64,000 nucleotides of DNA from Prorocentrum cordatum (GCA_963575745.1 CAUYUJ010001403.1:512501-576500); one strand, 5' to 3'. Counted from the stretch's first letter, positions 1 to 12,063 are shown. Notes: generated by a model not told the origin, from the sequence alone. Program-made: numbers and translations.

Positions 1-202
1 CACACAGGCGCAGCATCATAGAGAGTGGCAGGCCCGGGGTCTTAACACAGGAACTCACGTAGCCCCCCCGAGGGCTCAGAAGTAAACGATGCTGGGGGCC
101 TGCAGAGTCTCAGCGCTCAGGCGGACTGGCCTGTCCCCTGCGTAATGGCTGCGAAGACCTGCGGCGGCAGCGCCTGCACCTCTCCCCCGAGATCACCACG
201 AC

Positions 203-375
<173 letters not shown>

Positions 376-1319
376 CTACTACTGTTACGACTCCTGCTGC
401 TATTACAAGTTTGTTGATGGCTAGTGCTAATATCACGATTAGTACTATGACTACTACTGCTTTTACTACTACGACAACTCTTATTACGCTTACTACTGTG
501 ACGACGACTCCTCCGACCACTACGACCATTACTACCAATGCTGATGGATCTGGCGGCCAGTACGATCAATAGGACAAGTAGTGTTGCTTGCAGTAAGGAC
601 CTTCGACGAACTATGGTGGTCACCAGTCTTAGCATAGGTCAGGCCGTGTTGCGAGCGGAGTGCGTATTATTATTACTACTAATGAGAGCATCTTAAACTT
701 GGTGTTGAAGCGATTGCTTCTGCTACCGCTTTCATTGCCGCAGCTACACATGCGATGTTACTACGGCTGCCGGAAGTAAATCAAATGCGACATCGACGAC
801 CTTTATTGTCTACGTATTAGAGATATATTGGCGACACACCCTTATTGTCTACAAGAAAGATTGTTTCCCCCCACCGTCCCCGCCCCCCCCCCACCCCCCC
901 CGGCGAACGATTCACACATTCGCGCCGCAATGTACGTGCGTTTCTGCCTCATCCTTCATCGTCTAGGAGAATACGTATTCCATCCCAAGCAAGCCGTTAT
1001 CGAGATCCTTCCTTTCATTCGTGTCAGACAATTCTACGCGCGCACATTCGTACACCGCAGAAGACAATGTAAGCTCACACGCGCAAGCGTCGAAAGTATA
1101 CCCAACACATTGTTTTCGTAAGAGAATAGAAAATCATCAAAACCAACTTAAGTTTTTCATCACGAATATTGAAGATGCTGTCCCCGCGCCAAGTTTTCAT
1201 TCACCGGGCAAATCAACAAAGTATCAGCGACATCTTCCAAGACCCACATTCTCATGTCACCACACGGTGCATCCGCTATGGGATTCGGTGCCATTTTCGC
1301 ATACTCGGTTTCTCGGTCC
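376..1319. other. No gene recognised
   Basis: Mixed-composition sequence with decaying TAC/GAC-like triplets at its start and a C-rich tract near 870-900. Short open frames have no recognisable motif. No RNA gene was seen. Confidence 0.5.
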
Positions 1320-1640
1320 CCAGAGGGCCCGACACTGTCGAAGATGCCCCCGAGATCGCTCCAAGATGGCGCAAGAGGGCCCCAAAACGAGCCCAGGACG
1401 GTCTAAGACGCGCTCCAAGAGGGCCACGGAAGGGTTCCAGATGACCGAAGAGGGCGTCAAGACAGCCCAATTCTGTTACAAGACCGCCCCAGAACAGCCC
1501 TAAGAGGCCCCAAATATTGCCCTGAAGGGCCAAGACGGCCCCAGAGGGCCCCAAGACGGCCCAGGAGGCTTCCAAGACGGCCTGAACACAATTTCAAGGG
1601 ACCCCGAAGAGGGCCCATTCGGGACCTTGCATTCGCACGG
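1320..1640. repeat. Degenerate tandem repeat, GGCCCCAAGACGG-type (family D)
   Basis: Variants of a short unit (gagggccc, caagacggcccc) recur about every 20-25 bases. On the opposite strand the unit reads gccgtcttgggg, the motif that dominates 26.1-27.4 kb, 41.3-41.5 kb and 44.2-45.0 kb. I treat these as scattered loci of one degenerate family. Confidence 0.7.
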
Positions 1641-1699
1641 CATCCGTCGGAATCTGTCCGCCGATCCGGCGTGTGAGTTTCTGATCGCGTGGACTTGAG

Positions 1700-1846
1700 C
1701 TCGCTCAAACTTCGCTCTGCAAGGGGGGGGGGGGGCGCCATTCCCGACGCCATTCAGTGCTCGGGAGCCGGGAGGGTGTCGCTCTGCAAGGGGGGGGGAC
1801 GCCATTCCCGACGCCATTCAGTGCTCGGGAGCCGAGGGGGAGTTGC
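1700..1846. repeat. Tandem duplication, about 70-80 bp unit
   Basis: The block running from the tctgcaag-plus-G-run through the cgacgccattcagtgctcggg segment occurs twice in direct order, differing mainly in the length of the G-run. Confidence 0.85.
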
Positions 1847-2099
1847 TGAAGTCATAAGAGCCGTATGAATCTGGCAATCTCGCCAGAATCCTGCATTCTG
1901 ATGTCACACGCAGTGCGCCCGCGTAGCAACTACTTCCTCACGGGCCACTCGCGCGCCGCCGTGCCGAATCTCTTCCAAAACCATTGGTTGTTGAAGCATT
2001 TCATGATAGAGATCTTTGACACAGATGACAAACAACATTGTTTGAACAACTATGTAGATGGCCTGGGAACTATATAGCGATATTTGACATATTTCTGCG

Positions 2100-2720
2100 C
2101 ATGTATTTCCTCACCATCACCGTCACCACCGCCGCCGCATCACGTCATCGTCTTCGACAATCGCCAGAGTTGCCGTCATCGTCGCGCAAGCACTTTCACC
2201 ATCGACACATGGTTATCATTATCTTTATCGGCGTTGCCACCGCTGGCGCCGCCATTGGCATTGCAGCTGTCATCCTCATCGTCGCTACCACCACTGGTAC
2301 TATCATCATGTTCGCCGCCTTCGCGATACCGCGCCCGCCCGAGCTACCGATCTGCAATGAAGTGCCCGCGTGCCACCGCGGCCTCTGACACGCGCTGGGG
2401 CGCTGCCAACGGTAAGCGCCATGGCTGTCGCACCGGCTGCGCCAAACCAGGTGGCCGCTCTGCGCGCGAGCTTGCGCGCGCAGCGCGGCGACAGACATGC
2501 GCCAAACATGGCCAAGCAGACAGCAATCGCTGCGGCATGGGTTTTGCAAATCAAGCTGCGGGTGCGAGGGCGGGACGGCTGCGCAAACAGTGAAATTGGC
2601 AGTCCAAAAGTTAGCAAATAGTAGTTGAGTCTTGTAAATTACATTTGCACCACATTGTGCCCGCCACTTACTTTGCACCACCCAGCTTGCGCCGCGTGGG
2701 ATGTACCGCACTGGCTTTCC
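2100..2720 (+). repeat. Dispersed repeat family B, copy 1
   Basis: Layout: a GTC/CATCG-rich stretch, then ataccgcgcccgccc, then a block containing ctgcgccaaac and catgggttttgcaaatc, then a tail with ttgcaccaca. The same order occurs at about 3600-4090 on this strand and at about 31290-32060 on the other. No conserved long frame runs through the copies, so it is probably a non-coding mobile-element remnant. Confidence 0.7.
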
Positions 2721-2934
2721 TTTCTTATAGGATCCACCACCCTCAAAGACCGGGGTTAACGGTTCACCTTTTCGTATTGGAATTTATATGTGTTTCCCCA
2801 CTGTCCATTTTAAAGATGATTTCGTACCATCCAATGGGGGGCCCGTATCGACTCCCCGCCATCTTCTGCATAACGTATTATGCGCGGGCTTTCGTTTATC
2901 ATAAACCAGTTCCCAAGAACCTTTTGGACAACAA

Positions 2935-3595
2935 ATGACGAAGTGCACACGCGCGCATCGTCGCGCGTGCATGCCGAAATCTGTCAAAATCCTTAAGTCC
3001 CGTAGGGATCTCAAAATCGATACCCCCCCCAAAAAAAAAAACATTCGAAAACGCATGATTTTGAAACACGGATTTTCTACAAAAGCTTGCGCGCGCGTGT
3101 TTGCGAATTCTTACGAAAACCATAAAAGGGTTTTAACATGTCCGTAAAGTGTTACCAAACGGTCTTCGGGCGCGCGCATGTCGGAATCGTTCGAGCGCCC
3201 TTGCGCGCGTGCTGTCGCAAGAGTCTTGTCTGCAAAAAACGAGACGGAGTGCACGCACATGCCGGAATCAGTCAACAACCTCTGGTTTCGTACAGATTTC
3301 AAAACCGTGCGTCCCGAAATTATGCAACAAACATGGTTTCGCAACATCAGTTTCCCGAAAATCTTGCGCTCGCGCCCTGGCGAATCCTTAGGCAAAACCA
3401 TCGGTGTGTTGTCGACATGTTCATAGAATTCTGCCAAACGGGCTTCCCTCGCCGCGTGTCGAAGTCATTCGAACGCGCTTTCCCGCGTGCTGGGGGGGGC
3501 ACGATCCGTGTTAACAAAAAAAATGCCATGCGGTCACTCTCGCGCGTCGGCCTCGCGCGCTTGTCGGACTCCTTCCAAAACCGTCATCACTGACG
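2935..3595. repeat. Degenerate tandem array with cgcgcgcatgtcggaatc-type monomers
   Basis: Monomers sharing a GCGCGC-rich stretch, then (c/t)gccgaatctgtcaaaa-like sequence and an A-rich part recur near 2945, 3170, 3246, 3452 and 3542. Distantly similar sequence occurs near 1030 and 1910. Open frames here are short and overlap on both strands. No gene is supported. Confidence 0.55.
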
Positions 3596-3599
3596 CGAG

Positions 3600-4090
3600 G
3601 CCGCCGTCATCGTCGTCGGCGTGATGAGCATCGGCACCGTCATTGGCCGCGCCGTCGTCGCTGTCAGCATCGCCACCAGCATCGCTACTATCATCATCGT
3701 GTCTACCGTTGCCGACGTTGCCATGATACCGCGCCCGCCCACGTCGCCGACTCGCACTGAGGTGCCCCCTCTTGGATATGCCCAGCGATCAGCGCCACCG
3801 CGGCCGCGTCGGCTGCGCCAAACTAGCTGACCGCTTTGCGCTCGTGCGTGCGCGGGCCAGCGCGGCCGCAGAGATGCAATCGCCGCCACATGGGGTTTGA
3901 AAACCACATTGCGGGTGGGTGGGTGGGGTGCGTGCGCGAGCAGTGGGTGAATAGTTCATTGCGAAAATAAATTCGTTTCACCCTATAGTTTGCTTGCACC
4001 ACGCTGTTTCACCTCAGCTGTTGCGCCACCGCGACCGCCACATAGTTCGCACCGTTTCGTTTTACCACATCGCTTGCACGTTCACAGTTC
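3600..4090 (+). repeat. Dispersed repeat family B, copy 2
   Basis: Second copy in the same orientation as copy 1, with the ataccgcgcccgccc block at about 3726, the rich GCGC middle, a cacatggggtttgaaaacc equivalent and a ttgcaccac tail. Confidence 0.7.
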
Positions 4091-4267
4091 GATAACCAAC
4101 GTGCGGGGTCCACGCTCGCAGACACGTGTCAATATTTGTCGGATTCCCACCTTGTTCCCCGCTGTTCCCGCGCTCGTTTGCCGGTGATTCTGCCGATGTG
4201 ATTGTTTGCATCCTTCGTCCCCCACCGCACCACACACAACATCAAAGACACACCCGCACACACAACA

Positions 4268-4312
4268 TGTAACACACACACACACACACACGCACACACA
4301 CACACTCGTACA
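4268..4312. repeat. (CA)n microsatellite
   Basis: Interrupted (CA)n run. The next 300 bases (to about 4600) hold short open frames without recognisable motifs. Confidence 0.9.
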
Positions 4313-4681
4313 CTCGAGCATCTGATTAAGACACCTCACGAACTGTTGGGCCCGCGTTTCTTGACCAATTTTGCGGAAAAGCTGGCCCAGTTTCTTGGGC
4401 ACGTTCCCTCCAGCGTCAACAGCAGACCTTTGCCCAGGCTTGTTTTAAAACGCTTCAGGGAGTTGGCCCAGATGTCTTAAAGTATGCTTCTCTCGACCAC
4501 AAGATTGGCTGTATGTGATGGTTTCGCGGCCTTGCGCTTAGCGACCCAGCGAAGTCTACCATTGTCGGAGTTTGTGCACGCCGGGCCAACGCGCACTCAC
4601 TGGACGGGGTGGCGCAGGGTTCACCCATAAAGAACGGCTCTGCGCAGGGGCTCGCAGGGGCAATCATGAGAGGGGACGGTC

Positions 4682-4853
4682 AGCCACACGCAGAGGGGGT
4701 ATGGGGGAGGGGGGGGTCTTCTTAGAAGGAGGCTGCTTATTTGAAGGCGCGGGCCTCATCTAGAAGTGCAAGGCTAGCGCATTCTAAGGAGCAGCCTCAT
4801 CCTAAGAAGCCTTCCCCCCTTCCCCTACCCCCCTTTGCGCGCCGCCAAGATGA
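4682..4853. mobile_element. MITE-like inverted repeat, family A, copy 1
   Basis: The left end (cacacgcagagggggtatgg...) is an imperfect reverse complement of the right end (...cttcccctacccccctttgcgcgccgcc), leaving a core rich in ttctnagaa-type mini-palindromes. Three other copies are placed at 13437-13787, 16195-16335 and 21582-21780. It has no coding capacity. The match between arms is imperfect, so the exact ends are approximate. Confidence 0.6.
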
Positions 4854-4948
4854 GCGGCGACGATCTACAAACAGCAGGCCGACCAGAGGACGCAGCAATG
4901 GCGAGCCAGGGGACGGGCAAGTCTGGGGCCCAGGCAGATGAACACGTA

Positions 4949-4949
<1 letters not shown>

Positions 4950-5012
<63 letters not shown>
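4950..5012. repeat. (CA)n microsatellite
   Basis: Nearly pure CA dinucleotide run of about 60 bases. The sequence after it to 5470 is C-rich and shows no gene. Confidence 0.97.
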
Positions 5013-5019
<7 letters not shown>

Positions 5020-5479
5020 CTTAGCTGCTGCCGTTCCTCCTCCCCCCGTTCTGTCCCCCCTCCCCCAAACTTGGTGCCGTTAGTCCTCATGCAGGGAGTA
5101 ATGTTCTTGCTCCCCCCATCCTTCCTGCCCTTTCCCCTCCCTCTCATCCCTCCACCACTCTTCCCCCCCGTTCGCATCCCAGTCCTGTTCATCGTTGTCG
5201 TAGGCCCCCACATCATAAGTTGCATGATTATGAAAAAATAGCTGCAATCCGTCAAATGACCAGCATGACGCTCTGTTATGCGTGAACTGTGATGAGAGAT
5301 GCGTGAGTTATGTGCCCACCTATTGCGAGCGGAATATATTCCTGATCAAATCCAGTATCATTGTCGTCGCCGATATCATGAGCATCACACCACCAGCAGC
5401 ATCGCCATCGTCAACAACCACATCACCATCCCCCCTTGACTAAGTCTCTATATTTCTTCATTACCGTCCTCACCCATCA

Positions 5480-5770
5480 TCAGCAACTGTAGCATCGGCA
5501 CCACCATCATCCGCATCATCAGCATCATCATTTTCATCATCACACTCATCATCGTCGTCATCATTATCACTGTCATCATCATCAGCAGGATCAGCATCAT
5601 CAGCATCATCAGCACAATCATCATCAGCAGTAGCAACATCATCAACATCATCACAAGTCTGGCTCGTCGTCGGCCTTGTCCTATTTCCCAGCCTCATCCT
5701 CGACCTTGCCCTCCCCTCCTCCTCCTCCTCCTCCTCCTCCTCCTCCTCCTCCTCCTCCTCCTCCTCCTGC
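5480..5770. repeat. (CAT)n-rich tract followed by (CTC)n
   Basis: Imperfect CAT/TCA triplets to about 5660, then a clean (CTC)n run at 5717-5767. Long translated frames across it are poly-Asp, poly-Glu or poly-Met and are not genes. Confidence 0.9.
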
Positions 5771-5924
5771 GCCACACCACCCTCACCGTCACCACCATCC
5801 CCCAGGCAGATCAAGAAGGCCAAGCGCGTCGAGACAGGCGCCTTGGAGCTGAGGGCTCTCGCGACGCCTGCTGCCCGTCCCTGGAACATGACGGGGGGGG
5901 GAGAAGCGGAAGAAGAGGTGGGGA

Positions 5925-6090
5925 GGAAGACCAAGAGGAGGAGGAGGAGGAGGAGGAGGAGGAGGAGGAGGAGGAGGAGGAGGAGGGCGAGGAGCATAAG
6001 GAGGGCGAGGGCGAGGACGGGGAGGGGGAGGGGTAGAGGGACGGGAGGACGAGGAGGAAGAGAGGAGGAAGCGCAGGAAGAAAGAGAGGA
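5925..6090. repeat. (GGA)n tract
   Basis: GGA/GAG triplets that are pure near 5936-5990 and decay downstream. The long plus-strand frame through 5843-6919 is poly-Arg at its start and Ala/Pro/Arg-rich after that, which is what GC-rich repeat DNA gives in every frame. Confidence 0.9.
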
Positions 6091-6789
6091 CAAAGACGAG
6101 AAGAAGGGGGAGACGTCCAAGTCACAAGCGTCGACCAGGAAGAACAGCACGGAGTGGCTGCACAGGGCTGCAGCCGTGACGGCTCAGCGGAGGAGCCACT
6201 TGGCCTGCCGCGAGCCCTCACACCCATGGCCCTGCAGGCACTCGCGCCGACGGGCGGCGGCACTCCTGGGCGGGCCACCCCACGAGCCTGGCCCGCGAGG
6301 CCGCCCTCCAGCACCGCGGGGGCGCCCGCGGAAAGGAAGCGCAGGTCCTTCGGGAGCGCGCGTCACTGCTGGAGCGCAGGAGGAGCTGCCGCGGGGACGT
6401 CGAGCTCCGCGGGGGACAGCGAGCAGCTCGCCGACGCCGCCGCCAGGAGGCGGGGGAGGTGACCGTGTGGCGCCCCAAGGCTCGGCCAGCGCAGCCGATT
6501 GTTGTTGGAGCGCCACCAGGTCCTCATCCACGCCGCCTCACCTGGGAGGAGCTGCGCGGTGTCGCCGCCCTTGCCAAGACCCTTGCCGTCGTCCTTGCCC
6601 CTGCCGCGGTCCTGGCGCCGCCCTGCTGGACGCTCAGCTCGCCGCGCGATCGGGAGCGAGTCCGCCCACTCGTCGGGCGTCAGCGGCGAGGGAGGCGCCG
6701 TCGAGCCCTCGGCACGTCCTCTGTCACCCCCACGCACCGTCCAGCGCCGTCATGTCGTCCGCACTGCCGTCGAGCGCCATGACCGCGCC

Positions 6790-7300
6790 TCGGTTCCCGC
6801 CGCGGCCACGCGAGCGCGTGCGCCGCCGAGGGCCCTCGGAAGGCTGCACTCCCGCTGGCGGCGGCGGCGGGGCCGCCTCCGGAGCACGGAGCACCGCCAC
6901 GGCGTTGGGAGTCACGTAATGGGGGGGCGATAAATGGTGGGCAGCGAGGGCTGCCCTGCAGGGCCCCTCAAGGGGGCATTTAGGGCCCTCAGGGCCCCTC
7001 AAGGGGCCAAGAAGTGCACTTTTCTTCCTCCCCATGTGTCGCCCACCATTCAGCGACGCCACCACGGCGGACCGGCGGATTCGCTCAGCCGCACCGAGGA
7101 GTCGCCCAGCAGCCCGATCGTCCGAGGGCCCTCGGAGGGCTGTGCTCCCGCTGGCGGCGGCGGCGGGGCGGCGGCGGGGCCGCCTCCGGAGCGCGGAGCA
7201 CCGCCACGGCGGATCGGCGAATTCCCTCGGCCACACCGAGGAGTCGCCCAGCGGCCCGATCACCTGGGCCGCGCCACGTGGCCCCTCTGGCGGCGCTGCA
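6790..7300. repeat. GC-rich tandem repeat, about 147-bp unit
   Basis: The block with gagggccctcgga, the gctggcggcggcggcgggg stretch and ggagcaccgccacgg occurs near 6825 and again near 7123. The cacaccgaggagtcgccca-type block occurs near 7085 and 7235. Open frames exist on both strands, but none shows a domain. Confidence 0.7.
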
Positions 7301-7389
7301 CGGGCGCTCTCCGCCGCCCCTTGCACCGGTGCGCCGCGGCAGGCAAGCTGAGCCAGCGAAGCGAGCTTGAACCAAATTCGGCCGACGGC

Positions 7390-7920
7390 TAGCGAGGGGG
7401 GAGGAGGGGAGGAGGAGGAGGAGGAGGAGGAGGAGGAGGAGGAGGAGGAGGAGGAGGGGAGGAGGAGGAGAGGATGAGGCGAAGGAGGAGGAGGAGGCGA
7501 GCGGGGGAAAGGAGGAGGAGGAGGAGGCCGACGACGATGACGAGGAAGATGACAAGAGGAGGGGAGGCGGAGGAGCAGGAAGAGGAGGAGGAGGAGAAGG
7601 AGGAGGAGGAGGAAGACAACGACGACGACTGCTAGCAAGGAGGGGAGGACGAGAGCAGCAAGAGGATGAAGTGGAGAGGGGGGATTCTGAGAAGGACACG
7701 GGCGAGCAGAAGGACCGGGTAAAGGAGGAGGTGTGGGGGAGGGTGAGGAGGAGGAGGATGAGGAGGAGGAGGAGGAGGAGGAAGAGGAGAAGGAGGAGGC
7801 GGAGGATTTGGAGGGTCACAGAGGGCAACGTCTGGACGACGTTTCTGCCTTCAGGACTCAGGATTCAAAAGGAGGGTGAGGAGGGTAAGGAAGAGGAAGA
7901 AGAGGAGTAGAGGCAGGAGG
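7390..7920. repeat. (GGA)n-rich region
   Basis: GGA/GAG triplets with interruptions. Minus-strand frames become poly-Leu, poly-Ser or poly-Pro. The next block, 7920-8410, has ordinary complexity but no recognisable gene. Confidence 0.9.
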
Positions 7921-8415
7921 ATGAGGACGAGTAGGGGGTTGGGAAGCAACGCTGGATGCGGAGGGAGGATGATGAGCAAAGGAGAGGGGAAGGTGTGTTC
8001 CTGAACGATTTGAAGAGGTCCTCGGGGTCTTCTGGGCTGGGTGGGAAGTGGGACGGAGTGTGAGGACGAGGTCGGGAAGCGAAAATACAACTTGTTCGCC
8101 TCCTGTTGTTGCTACTGCTCCTGCTGCCGCCAATCCTCGTCCTTTTCCTGCTCCTGACCACCCTCTCCTCTTTGAAACCGCGGCCCTCGCCTGGGCGCCC
8201 CGCACATCCGCCTCGAGAGCTCCGAACACTCACGCGCTCAGGTTGCATTTCTCGCCCCGGCGGCGCGCACGCCCTGCTCCGAAGTCCTCCGACTGCCACA
8301 GAGGATGAGGATGGGGCGCTTCCTCGAACACATGCGCAGGGCTCTCGTCGGCGACTTCCTCCAAGTCCATGGTCCGACGTATGAGCTAGCTCAGACAGGC
8401 CACGGATGGAGCTAT

Positions 8416-8545
8416 GGGGCCACATGCGGACCCTACCCCTACCCCCCACGAACCCTACCCCTACCCCCCACGATTCCTGACGAGTGAACCCCACCCTCCC
8501 CCTCAGAAATCGTGGGGGGTAGGGGTAGGGTTCGCATGTGGCCCC
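8416..8545. mobile_element. Short inverted-repeat element with telomere-like arms
   Basis: The left end ggggccacatgcg followed by accctacccctacccccc is mirrored by the right arm at 8508-8545, which is its reverse complement over about 38 bases with one difference. On the left the accctacccctacccccc part is duplicated. The 30-base centre is unique. It has the shape of a MITE or a foldback element. Confidence 0.75.
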
Positions 8546-9309
8546 CTAGGAGCGTGGCCCCTCTTCGAAAGGCGGCTGTCGCTTGAGACGTCTTCAACTC
8601 GTAGCATCAGAAGTACATTCGACGCGCCTAGGAAGGACGCGCGACTTCACCTGGGGTGCCCGTCGCTTGCCGTCTTTTACCGGTCGCCCGCCGCCCAGAA
8701 AGTCCCAACGTTCGGCCTCCGAGGCTCTCCTCGCGTCCTTGCCACCCGCCCTCAACATGTACAAGTGCTGAGCGTATGACAGCGCGCAGCAGTTACAAAC
8801 ACTGACCCAGGGGGGCGACTCTCTCTCGGAGGTTGATAGAACTCCTACCCTGACACGTCGATTAGCGAATTGGCCATATTCGGTTTGCGAGAGGGCGTCG
8901 CGGCCGTCATTTTTCGGGTCCAGGTCCGTCGGTTCCGGTCCCAGGCCATTTTCACTAAGGGGAGGTTTCCTAAAGGGAGGTTTGTCCATCGCCGACTCTC
9001 TTCTGCTTGCAGCCAGGGCGCTCGCACACGCGAAAGGGGGGGGAGATTCCTCCGAAGCGGCAGGGGGTTGCCGCGATGCCCACAGGGACCGGTGGTGCGG
9101 GGGGCCTGGGGCGGGGGGGTGCGCAGCGAGGCGCCCGAATGAGGAACACGCACTTTTCGAAAGGGGCTCGGTCGTTCTGTGGGTTTGAATGCGTTCCGCT
9201 ACCCTTTTGGGCGGCGAGCCCCCCCGATGTTCCCCACGATTTTGGACGCGCGGGCTCGTTCTGTCGATCATGGCGGCTGGTCGAAGGAACGGGGCTCCAG
9301 GGTGGGCTC

Positions 9310-9640
9310 GGTCCCTGGCGCTTGGTCGACAAAATGCGACTGTGGTCGCGTTGAGGCCCGTCGCCTCTCTCGGGCCCTCCAAGGCCTTGCGGGGCGCGCG
9401 TTGGAGCTTTCGCCCCGATTCAGGTCCAGTTCCTCACAGGAGCACCTCCCGTTCCTTAGGCCGCGCGGTTCGGAGCTCACTGGCTCGACAATGCAACGGT
9501 GGTCGCGTTAAGGTCCAGCTCCTCTGTCGGGCCCTCCTTTTTCTCGCGGGGCGCGTGTCGGAGTTTTCGCCTTTATCCGAATGCAAAGATAGGGTCAGTA
9601 ACTCCATTTCATCTCTGGAGCACCTCCCGTTCCTTTGGCC
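9310..9640. repeat. Two-copy tandem repeat, about 170 bp
   Basis: The block from cgacaaaatgcgactgtgg through the gcggggcgcg stretch to gagcacctcccgttcctt recurs once with changes (cgacaatgcaacggtggtcg...). No coding frame is shared cleanly between the copies. Confidence 0.7.
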
Positions 9641-9644
9641 ACGC

Positions 9645-9800
9645 GCGGGTGGGAGGAGGAAGTGGAAGAGGAGGAGGAGGAGGAGGAGGAGGAGGAGGAG
9701 GGAGAGGAGGAGAGGGAGGAGGAGGAGGAGGAGGAGGAAGAGGAGGAAGGAGTGGAACGAGAGGAGAAGGAGGAGGAGGATGAGGAGGATCGGGGAAGGA
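9645..9800. repeat. (GGA)n tract
   Basis: Nearly pure GGA/GAG triplets with a few interruptions. Confidence 0.95.
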
Positions 9801-9859
9801 GTGGAAGACGTGCGTTAAATTCAAAAACCTTTCGGTCACTGTCGAGGAGTCACTGAAAA

Positions 9860-10760
9860 CGTTGAACACGTATGCGAACTTCAAAATCCAATCGGCCACC
9901 GTTGAGGGTTCGCGTGAGTTTCCAGGCCAGCACGGCGACTTTTCCAGTGTGGACAACACAAAACTCGCCACGCGCGCGCGATTGGATGACCCACGCGCGG
10001 GCGTGTCACCCGAAGTCCCGTTGGTTACCGTGAAGGGCCCATTTCAGTTCCCAGGCCAGCACGGCGACTTTTCCATTGAGGACAGTACAAGACTCGCCGC
10101 GCGCGCGCCCGCGTGTGCGCGCGATCGGGTGACACACGCGCGGGCATGTCACCCGAAATTTCGCTGGCCACCGTTGAGGGCTCTTTTTAGCTGCCAGGAC
10201 GACATGGCAACCTTTTCCATCGTGGATAATGAGGAACTCGCCTCGCGCGCGCGTCCGCGCGCGCGAACGCGCGCGTGGCGAACGTTGTATTGTCCACAAC
10301 GGAAAAGTTGCCACGTTGGCCTGGGAACTAAAGTGAACCCTGAGCGGTGACCGATTGGATGTTGAAGTTCCCATCCTGGCCCGGAAAGTAAAGTGAACTT
10401 TTAATTGTGACCAACAGGATTTCGGGTGACACGCCCGCGCGTGTGTCACCCGATTGCGCGCCGCTCGCGGGCGCGCGTGTGGCGAGTTTTGTATTATCCA
10501 CAATAAAAAAGTCGCCATGCGGGCTTCGAAATTAAAGCGGAACGCTCACAGTGACAAGCGGGATTTCGGGTAACACGCCCGCGCGTGCGTCACTTGATCG
10601 CCCGCGCGCGGACACGCGCGTGACGGTAACCGAATGGGTTTTGCAGTTACCATGGGTTTCATCGCACAAACGCAAGTTGAACGGTTCTGAAATTCAAATG
10701 GCGAGCGGCGCGCGCAAGTGACGCGCGTCACCCGCGCGCGTGTGGAGTTTGGCAGTGTCC
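9860..10760. repeat. Satellite array that inverts at its centre
   Basis: Monomers of about 150-165 bp contain ccaggccagcacggcgactt, a ggacaacacaaaactcgcc part, a CG-dinucleotide block and a gggcgtgtcacccg part. They run forward from about 9900 to 10250. From about 10265 the same elements appear as reverse complement (ttgtattgtccacaacgg, gtcgccatg, cgggtgacacgcccgcgcg). The turning point lies in a (CG)-rich stretch near 10245-10280. Confidence 0.75.
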
Positions 10761-10989
10761 ATTCTCAAAGTCGCCACGTTGGCTTGGAACCTCACTAAAA
10801 CCCTCCACGGTGCAAGATTTGATTTCCAGCGTCGCAGACTGTCTTCGTGGGACGATGGTAGCGCTTCTAGTACCGCGCTAAGCAATGGACGTTCTCTTCT
10901 GATTCTAGTTATATACACACATACGCATATATATACACACATATACGTAGGCGCGTCGTAACATGTGCGAGTTGCGTTCCTTGCGCGAG

Positions 10990-11290
10990 CCCCTGATGCG
11001 TTCGTTGTGACGTGCGAGTTGGGGCTCACATGTGCGTAACCAGATCGGACAGCGGCCAGGTGAATGCCCAGTCTCCCACGCGAGCCGTTGGCGTTTCTTG
11101 CGCAGTGCGATTGGGGGCCGCGCGCGGCACCCAATCGGAAAGTGGTCGCGTAAAAGGCCCCGTCCCCCACGCGAGCCCCTGGCCGTCCTTGCGCGGTGCG
11201 AGTGGGGGCCCACGCGCGGAGCAGAAGTGGAAAGCGGCAGCGTCAAGGCCCCGTTCCCAGCCCGAGCCCCTGGCGTTCCTGACGCGTTGT
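10990..11290. repeat. Three-copy tandem repeat, about 96 bp
   Basis: The unit carries gtgcgagtgggggc, cggaaagtgg, ccccacgcgagcccctgg and ccttgcgc segments. It is seen three times, with increasing divergence towards the left end. Confidence 0.7.
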
Positions 11291-11539
11291 TCGCAGGCTG
11301 CAGTTGCGCGTTCGATTTTGGAACGGCGGGGGGGGAGGGGGCGGGCGTTCCTTGGTAGTTGGGCAGAGGGGGCGGGGGTCGAATCGCCAAAGCAAATCGT
11401 GGCGGAACCCCGCCAAAAAAGTGTTCGGCCGTTCCTTCGGATTTCATGGACTTACTTTCAGAAAAGGATGCGATCCCTATTTGTCGTTCCTTAGGTTCGT
11501 GCTTTGACTGTATTGCACCATCGATGATGCCCGTTACTC

Positions 11540-11910
11540 CACTCCTCTCCCTCCTCCTCCTCCTCATCCTTTTCCTCCGCAAGCGATTGCGACTTGCGGT
11601 CCGAATCTTTGCGCACCAGGGAGACCGAACCCTCACTCACACCATGCCCTCGGCTCGTCACGGCGCCCCCTCCATCTTCTAACAATGTTCTCGCATATTT
11701 CATTGATGGCTTTCCTTCACCACTGGCGGCTGTGCTTCACCACCCACTTTCTCCCAATTGTTCCTCCTCCTCCTCCTCCTCCTCTTTTTCCTTTTCCTCT
11801 TCCTTCTCCTCCACCTCCTCGTCCTCCTCTTCAGGCCACGCTCCACCTCCTCCTCCTCCTCCTCCTCCTCCTCCTCCTCCTCCTCCTCCTCCTCCTTGTC
11901 CTCCTCCTCC
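11540..11910. repeat. (CTC)n-rich polypyrimidine region before the first recognised topoisomerase II exon
   Basis: CTC/TCC triplets, purest near 11762-11900. It ends about 50 bases before the exon of topoisomerase II that begins near 11957, so it probably serves as the polypyrimidine tract of that acceptor. Confidence 0.85.
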
Positions 11911-11956
11911 TCCTTCCGCTGCCGCCGCCGCCTCTGCCACTGCCCCTCCTCGGGAG

Positions 11957-12063
11957 GCGACGGCGGCTCGGGGCTGCGCCGCGCCAAGACCGTGGAGCAG
12001 ACCTACCAGAAGAAGACCCCCGTGGAGCACATCCTCCTGCGTCCGGACACGTACGTCGGTTCC
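11957..12063 (+). CDS. TOP2: TOP2 recognised exon 1 (start of the ATPase domain)
   Basis: Encodes the conserved segment TVEQTYQKKTPVEHILLRPD followed by TYVGS, which aligns with the start of the GHKL ATPase domain of other type IIA enzymes. The donor is GTGGAG at 12064. The 5' edge is approximate, because Met and any N-terminal extension are missing here. Confidence 0.8.

Noticed and set aside
5843-6919. A 358-codon plus frame
   Set aside because: Starts in (GGA)n and continues in GC-rich repeats; composition only, no motif, opposing frames equally long.
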